Shown here piece after piece: positions 41,801 to 50,800 of a DNA stretch of 64,000 nucleotides. The notes under the pieces are model-generated. The model made no database searches. It saw only the letters and a program-made list of their open reading frames with translations, and had not been told where the DNA came from. The position numbers and the translations under genes are program-made. The DNA is from Carposina sasakii (taxonomy: Eukaryota; Arthropoda; Insecta; Lepidoptera; Carposinidae), in contig CP053160.1 of NCBI GenBank assembly GCA_014607495.2, forward strand, positions 6,262,001 through 6,326,000. The letters run 5' to 3'. The number at the start of each line of letters is the position of its first letter. The first letter of the stretch is position 1.

Positions 41801-44800
41801 AATATCAACGCAATAGTACCCAAAACAATGATTTTAGGAATTTTTGTTTGTTTGTCGGTTTGTCTGTGCGTTTGTGCACGCTCTCAGGAACGGCTGAACC
41901 GATTTCGATGCAGTTTTCAGGAATATATTATGACAGGTCCCACTTAACATATAGGCTATTTTTTATCCCGGGAAAATGTTTTTATCCCGGATAATTTCGA
42001 CATTTTGTTTTTTCTGTAGTCCACGCAGAGTCGCGGGCGTCCACTAGTAATTTATATAATTGCAAGTTGTTAATAGACCAGTCTAACATACGCAAGTTAT
42101 CTTCGATAAACTAAAATGATTATTACATAGCGAAGTCCATATCATTAGATGTATATTTTATGAGCTTTGAGGGCGCATCGACAAATTCTCCAATCAGTGT
42201 GACGCCGCTTGAAATGTCAGTGCTCTTTCTATTTCTGTAGCAGACCCAACAAGAAAGCTATGCAAAGCGCAAATTCTGCTGCCGCCTGCCGTCTAGACGC
42301 CAGGCCTGTTACGATTGAATAACATTTGATCCAATCAAGCAGATTGAGAGGTCGGAGAGGCTGTGCTGTCAAACTGCTTCAATTGAACTTATCATTGTCC
42401 TGCCCTTATCCCATTGTTGATGCTTTTATGGGGTCGCTGTAGTAATGATTTCTTTCAATACTCATTTTGCCTAAGATTTGGCATTTAATTTATAGCTAGA
42501 TATATCCTATTTAAAAAAAATATTATTATCCGTCCATGAAATTAATTCAGGTACGATACTGGGATCGAACCTACGCTGTCTGGAAGGCGTATATCTAAAC
42601 CATTGAGCTATCACCGCTTAAAGGAGTCTACCCACTGATTCTACTATACCGTGACCGTAATAGGAACGTGTTCGGCACCTAGCGTTTTAAATCTCAAAGA
42701 ATATTGGTTGCCGGTCCGTACATACGTCCGATACGTTACGGTCACGCTATAAAATGTAACAAACAATAATATATCAATCAATTTATGTAAGTATTTGTTT
42801 AAATTTAGTGTATTGTAGGTGTATAGAAAAACTTATTTAAGTTTATATTACACCTATATCGTGCCGATTTTTCATGTACATTATCATGTTTTTGTTTTAA
42901 AAAAAATCTTGCTACGTGCATGACACGTTCCTATTACAGTCACTGATTCGATTGAACTATAGTTAGGTGTACTCGTAGACCAACTTTTATAAGGAAGAGA
43001 GAAAGTCCGTCAACGTTATATGCATTCCAATTATTGCTATTAGCTCGGCTTTATAGATATTATTGTCGATGTAAAGGTTTATATTATTACCACTTTTGTA
43101 TAACTTTATGGCTCATAAACGAATTGTACTTTGCTGTTTTCAAATTTGAAGTTTTATACGAAGATTAATATTTTTATAATGAGAAAACTCAAGTCAATGG
43201 CCAGTCACGATATTGACGCTTTTCAGGCCATGTTTTATTAATGAATTTAATAGTTTCATTAAATGTGTTTACTAAGTATAATATGTAGATAATAAAATAA
43301 GTTACTGAGGCTGATGGGAAAGTTTTCAGTATTCCAAAGTAAAATATATTCACAAGTCTTTTGTATTTGTTTCAGCTCCTGATATAGTACAAGAGGACAG
43401 TCCGACAGTCGTCATTGCTGAAACTGAGGACGCAAATATGAAACGTAAGTTTTCTCAATAGCTTCACTACCAAAATGTGTTAGTTTCTTTTCTTTAAAAA
43501 TGAATTCGATTTTTTTGTCAAATGAAATGTTTCAACGTTAAAATTGATCCAATTAAATAAAAGTAAAATAAAAATAGGTCTCCAATTATTCTACGAAAAA
43601 TTTAATATCCTTCAGCCATACTCGTATCCTTAGACTGAAATCGTTTGAGAGGTTGCAAATGTCTCACTTGGAAACTGAGCTTGGAAATAGTGTTCTATCC
43701 ATCTGAATATCTTATTACAGATTATTAATATTTAGTTATGGACATAGAGCCCGCAATAAAATACCTAATATTACTACTACATTATATAAAACTAAATTAA
43801 TCTACACGAAATATACATTAAATATATTTACAAAATTGCCTTCTACCGGGAGGGTGCCCAGAATGCTGGCAGCATTGCCACGTTGTATGGCAATGCTAAT
43901 TTTTTGCGCAAAAAAGAGACCAGCATTCTGGTCACGGTAGCTTTCGCGTAATACCTAATTAATTAAATACCTAATTTCGGAACTAACATTTTTGTACACA
44001 GATGAATGTAAGTAGTCAAACATAGAGCAATTAGCGCCATCGTTTAAGGGAACGATTTTGAGAAACGAAAAATATAGAGACCTACCTTGATTAATTTAAC
44101 CAACGTTCCAGGTCAACTAAACACTCGAAAAATATACGGAAGATCTTTTGAGTTGGTATGCCAATCCCCTATTCAACCTATTACATTGACAGATTTCGGT
44201 GCCCTCCTCACGGGTCGCTCCGCATTGTGCATCAGGCGTGACGACATGATGGGAGTGCCCGTCGCTACCGGGGTCGCCACGGCCCGCTTCACTTTCCGCC
44301 GGCGCCACCTCTACTGGTCCGTCCTCCTGGGCCCCTCGGTGACGGTGCAGCCAAGGGCCTTGATCTTCCTGGATAAGGAGGGCAGGATGCTGCTGGAACA
44401 TCCGCTGAAGAAAGCTGAAGGCATACATGCGACGTATGAAGAGAAGACCGATAAGGTTAGTTTAAAAAATTGTCCTTAATCTATCCTAATCTAATTCTTA
44501 ATCAATATTCAGCTAGATGCTAATTGTTTGATCAGTAGTTAAGTTTAATATCTATTAATTGAAAATGCCGGTCAAACTACCTATGTATTAGTATTTTTAA
44601 CGTGTTTAAATTAATAGTAAGCTTTTTTCAATTACTGCCAAACATCTTGCCCTTAAATACTCGGAATTAAATTAGGTATTACCAAAATCTTGATGACTTG
44701 ATGAATTAGAATAGATAAGGGGCTGTAGGTAAGGAAGAAGTCTAATTCGTTGTTTTATTTATATATATAATTTTATTTAAATATATATTATCTTGTTAGT

Positions 44801-47800
44801 GTGATTTTCCATCATTATCTTACTCGTAGATAATAAATTTATTACAATCATGTAATCATGATATTTAGTAAAAGGCTTATAGATGGCTCGATAATTGGGT
44901 AATAAAATATTTTTATTGCTAACTGGATAAATCTGAACATTTTCCAACTTTTGCTAGTGTTATTTTAAAAAAGTTGAGATGTTTCTTGTTAATAAATAGC
45001 AATGAATTTTGAAATGGCACCAATTAATGATAATTTTCATTACAAGTCAAGTTAGTACCTAACAATGAATGTGGTTTATACCGACTTTTTGTATAAATTA
45101 TGAATGAGGGAATAAATGTAGAAAAATTATTTTGAGAAAATATAATACGACTACTTTCTCCAAGTTAACGTTATAAAGTTTTGCTTTGTATGTCGGTAAG
45201 GCGCTACTAAAGCTCGTGCCGGGTAAGTTTTGTGTTCCGAAAATATTTTTCTGGATAGGTAAAAACAGGCAATGTGGAATTTCCATATATATTTTTTTTA
45301 TTAAAATCATTTTATGTAATTTACGGCCTTTGCCATTTTGCCAATGTGTGAAATGTATGTAAACGAACAAGTAATAGCAGATAAACTATGTAATCCTTAT
45401 TTTGTTATAGATTTGCGGGGTTTGGCGAAGGGTACCTCGAGAGTATAAAAAACTACTCCGCGAAGGCTCCTTATACGTCGCCTTGCTTTGGGGAGACGAA
45501 CGAAACAACAATTCTATGGAAAGTGCACTTAGTGGCCGTATAAGTAGGTAAGTAAGTAATGTATAAGCCGCACAGATAAAGAATTGATCTGAAAATGGCG
45601 GCGGTGACGGAAGGTATGGTTGGTAAAACCTGAGGTAAAACCATTACTAAATGTCACATTATATAAAAGACACTCTAATAAGCACGTTTAAACAAAAAAT
45701 ACGCTGGAAATTCACTTCGAAAGAGTAACCTCAATGTAATTACCAGATTTACAATCTGCAATAAAAATGAAAAAAATTGGCTTTCCGACGATCAACAGCA
45801 ATGAGATAAGTCAAAGCGAAACCAGTCAATTTTTTTTGCAGCGCGTACTTCACTGTGTTATATATCGCGATAGATGTGAGCGAGATAGCACGCGAGCGGA
45901 CGCTTTTACAGATCAATTCTTTATCTGCGCGGCTTAAAGTGATTTTTTAAAATTGTTCTATTTACCAAAGCGTCATTGCAAACCAGCAATGGACTGTTTA
46001 ATTATTAATAAAGTCTTGTAAAAATAATACAAGCCAGAGGTGCAAGGCAAGGTCTTTAAATAAAATGATAAGGAATGGTACAGTTGAAATTATTTACGCA
46101 TGTCTATTAAATTATTTATACCGATGTTTAGTAAATGCGCTATTAGAGTAGAATACGTAAGTATTAGTACCGTCTCTAGTTACAGTATAAGCTAGAAGTA
46201 GGTAATACCGAGTACCAAGGAACATCGCAGTCATTGCGATCATAGATGCAAATTAAATTGTCTGAGTGATTAATATCGGAAAACGCCAGTACCTACTGAC
46301 CTAACTACGTATGGAATATTATTGTTTCTGGAAAATTTGTACACACTCGTTTTGCGCACTGCTTACTCACATCAATGCCATTTATACTTCTCAAGATTTT
46401 CATGTTGATATATCTACAACTCTGCATTCCTAGTCGAACTCTAAATATACTTTAGGTACATTTGTTTACTCAAGTCTTGGTGGATATGTAGGTATGTATC
46501 CCTTGAAAATAAAATTATTCCTGAATTGAAACATACATGTGCCTTGTGCCGATGCAGGGCTTCACTACAATCTTAGATGATCATGTCACTGACTAGAATA
46601 CAGCTGCAACTTCTTTCGTGTATATCGTAAGAGTCGACTATGGAATTTAGGGGCGTTCTCTCAGGCGATGAGCTAGCAACTTGTTACTGACCTTTAACAT
46701 CTGAACCATTGCGATCCTACAGTTTGGCTACCCCATATTTGGGAACACAGTCGTGTCTATATGAAACATAAATTATTTCTTTCATTACAGGTATCCAGCA
46801 CTTTCATTTGAGATGTTCAGTACGGTTCTAGAACCGGAGCATCCACCAACTATTCTGGACTTCAGTGCTTGTGATGAAAGACCAGCTCCCAATAAAGAAG
46901 GCTGGTGGGGAGGTACTGCAGTGGTAACTGCAGCTGCTGGTGCAGCTCCAAGTCTTCACGTAGCTTTGATGTACAATGGAGTCTTCTCTCCTTCTGAAAG
47001 AGATTTTTCTGTGAGAGTGCTGCTGACTTTGCCCGAAAAGAATCAGACTATTATTGATCAGGTAAATATCTCGGAAGTTATAATCAAATGGTATAGCCGA
47101 ATCATATTTGAAATGCAAAACTGTTTACAACACCTATTTCACAGATTCAAGATGTTGGAAAACCGGACTACGAACTAAATGTTATTGAAGTATCTACACC
47201 AGTTACGTCAGCAGAACTAAGGTCTCTATCGCGAGGACGACTGTCTCTTTCTGTGGAGTCCGTAAGATCTCCTGAACGGCGTATCGAAGGGATAGTCCGA
47301 CAAAGGGCAGCCTGCGAAGTCTTCCACGCACCCTTGATTGCGGAGAGACTCCCAGCAACATTAGCACCTGAAGGCATGGCTATGATGTACATCGATCGAG
47401 ATGGCTCACTTGTATTTAATGTACAGGTAAGTAACATGAAATATAATTTGTTGTGAAGTTTATAAAACCAAGTATGTCACTTACTCTATATGAAGTGTGA
47501 GAGTGTGAGACTGAAGTAAGCTAGTATAAAAATTTTATAGCAAAACTCGTTTGAAAGGTCATTGAAAGAACCGTTATTAATTTTTACCTTATCTATTTAT
47601 GGGCTAGACGATATACCTATGTAATAATTTTTTTTAAACGAAAAACCGACTTCCTCCAAAAACTCGAGCTTACTAAAGTAAAATTTTACTAAAGGGCAAA
47701 TATATATAGGTATATTGCATTAAGCCGTGTACGAAGTTTAGAAGACATAATATTGTCAGATTTATATGCCAGCAAATTATTAAATAGGCCACAATCATGA

Positions 47801-50800
47801 CAAAAGAGAGATATGACTAGGCTTCGAAACTTTACGTCCGACAATATAAGCAACATATAATTACACTCCTTCTTCCTGCCCTGTTCCCAATCTTTGGGGT
47901 CGGTGCAATATGTAGATACTCTTCTTTAATTCATCCCTATTATCCGTCATCCCTATTATCAACCATCTTACTTCGGACACGGCTTAACGCAACATATAAT
48001 TTCACGACTTAACACAATTATCTTCATCTTCATAAGCCTATTGCAGTCCACTACTGGACGTAGGCCTCCCCCTGCCATAGAGGGATTTTGTTACTAAAAA
48101 GTTCCACTATCTGTTTTTTGGCGGCTCCATCATCAGACCCTCGTTTCCTTAATATTATGTGTAGCTGACCAAAATTCTCTATGAAAATCTAAAAAAGAAC
48201 TACTCGTGCCTATTATATTTGAGGATGTCCCTAGATTCCTTAGAGATTCCATCATCAAATGTTATGTTTTATATGTAGGTGATCAAAACGCTCAATAAAA
48301 GTATAAAATATACCTACAATATTTGAGGATTGCCCTCGATTTCTCCAAGATCCCATCATCAGATCCTGATATGGTGAATATGGGACCAACTTGGAAGAAT
48401 ACCATGAAAACTATTTAAAAAAATTGAAATCTGTTCATAAATGACGGTGTTCTGAGGTAACACACATAAAAAAAAAAAAAAAAACATACAGACGAATTGA
48501 TAACCTCTCTTTTTTGAAGTCGGTTAAAACACTCTTTACAGGTTGAAAACTATGACGCAACCGATGCAAAAATAACCTTAGTGGATGAACAGAACAAGAG
48601 GCATTCGCAAGTGGAACTATTGGAGACAACTTCAGGAGTCTTCGAAAAGCGGAGTGCCAGGATCTTCCAGCCGCTGTATGACGATCAACTTGCTGTTCAT
48701 TTTGGCGGTGCTGCAGGTATGACAATGAGTATTCGCATAAAATAAATAATATCTACGAGACCGAATACATAGATAATCTATATAACAAAGTTAGCAACTA
48801 GGCAGAGATTATTGGTCACGTCATTTACGTCATAATGCAATGTTCTTTTTAGAGAAATCGACATTCGATAATCAATTTCGATGTGGTTGATGGATGATGT
48901 TATTATATCTAAACCCTTTAGAACTAGGATAGGTACTTTTGCATTTACAATATCGATATCAATCTTTCCAGGTCTGCCTATCCTTCACGGAAGACTGACA
49001 GCTCGCCCACTGCCAGACGCAGCCTGCCCTGGCCCGACGCTGATGAGGCGAGCTGACGTGCGAGTGCCGGTGACCGCCGTCCCCATGGCAGGTCTGGCTT
49101 GGGTGTCTATTGATGCTCTCTGTGGACTGAACTATGAGGTATGTTATGGTATTTTCTGATCGAAGAATCAGGACTAAATCGGAAAAATGGTTTGGGCTGT
49201 ATTAGCAAATGTAGGAGTTGACCGTACTACATTTGCTATAACATTTATGACTAAGGGTGAAAGTCCAACATTTATCATATTAATCAGATATTTGCCTCTA
49301 CTAGGATTAGGACTGGCATCACAAACAAAATCAGGGTTGTGATCATCTTTTTCTTTTCCATGGATAACATGAACACTGTATTTTCAGTTTGTAATATCTG
49401 GCAATCCTGGCGCATGGTCGGCCTGGATTGAGACTAGCGGCGAACACAGCTTCTCCCGTGTACTCTCGGGAATCGAGGGGACCATTCTGGAACCGACTCC
49501 TGGAGAGATGGTAGCGTTTAACACCGGGTCTGCTTATGTGCATCTGAAAACACCGAACAATGACACGATTTTGATGAGTGCGCGGTTACCTAAGGTTGGT
49601 ATTTTCTTGCAAAGTTATTTAAGTAAAATCTGTTTTAGTGACTGATCCCGAGAAAAGAAAGTAAAGGGTAGGTTAAGTCATCTTAAAATCATTAATGAAC
49701 AAATATTTTTTCTCCATGCTGCCAAAAGAACATGGTAAAGATAAGGTATGTTTACAATTTGCTTCTTTACAACTAGTTTTTTTGTTTTCACTTTGGCGAC
49801 ATCGAATTATGATTTTTTATGGTTTTTTTAGAATAAAGTATCTACGGCGGTTTATTTATGGTCTTAGATCAGAAAATGTAGGCAGTGGTAATTAAGATAA
49901 ACTCTTCATTATTGGAAACAAGCACTTATATTGACTACTATCATTGTTTCCCTACCGGGATTGAAACCAAGGTTCAACGGCTCAGAAAGCAGGGTCACTC
50001 ACTGCGCTAATCCGGTCAGTGATAAGAGCATCTTCAATGCATCTTTTATGAGCATAACATAATGTAACCATTGTCACATACGCGTACCACAACAGTTTGT
50101 TAGTTTGTGGTTCGATTTTTAACCAAAGATTGCACTCTGTTTCAGATAAGCGTACCAACGTCGTGTCTGCCCTCTGCTCCGTGGGGTGACAATGAGGTGA
50201 ACCCGAATTATCCTTCGACTAACGACAATATGCCGCCCCCAGATAATTCGCTATCCAATTCTGCCTCTTGTTATTACAATGGGAAGTTTTACGAAGACGG
50301 CACGCAATGGATGGCATCCGATGTAAGTTATCAACGCTGAAATTTTTCGTACACCATTCTTCTTTTTATGGCCGGCCTGGCTATCGCACTTCAGTACCTA
50401 GATAGTATAAATAATTATGAATGTAATTTCAGTCATGTCATATGTGCGGCTGCGTTCACGGTATGATCCGTTGCGATCAAGTCCGCTGTCCACCCATCAA
50501 TTGCGCCGTGCCAACCATCCAGCCGAAGGGACAATGCTGCCCTATTTGCACCAGTACGTATTTTAGCGGATTATCTGAATACCCTCGTTAAATTATTACT
50601 GATAGTTAGACCTTAGGTTAAACCTAAGGATAAGACTTAGTTCCGCAATACCTGTTTAATAAAATAAGCCAAGGTTTTGCTTCCCTCGTTAATTGAATTG
50701 CATATCGGTGCCACGACGGAATATATATTAATAACAACGGAATATAATTTTATTGGGCTCATCTAAGTTAAACCGTAATCTCGTAGATATCAATGAAAAA

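Larger units (their letters stand above)
6373..43375 (+). other. sog: 37-kb sog intron between VWC1 and the linker
   Basis: It runs from the GTAAGT after exon 2 to TTGTTTCAG before exon 3; both flanking phases are 1. It contains the DIRS element, most of the MITEs and SINEs listed here, and GC-richer islands. I found no further in-frame sog exon inside it. Confidence 0.85.

Noticed and set aside
44112..44192. extension of sog exon 4 to the upstream acceptor as the main form
   Set aside because: It would add 27 non-conserved residues in place of the conserved NMKH-FGALLTG join.
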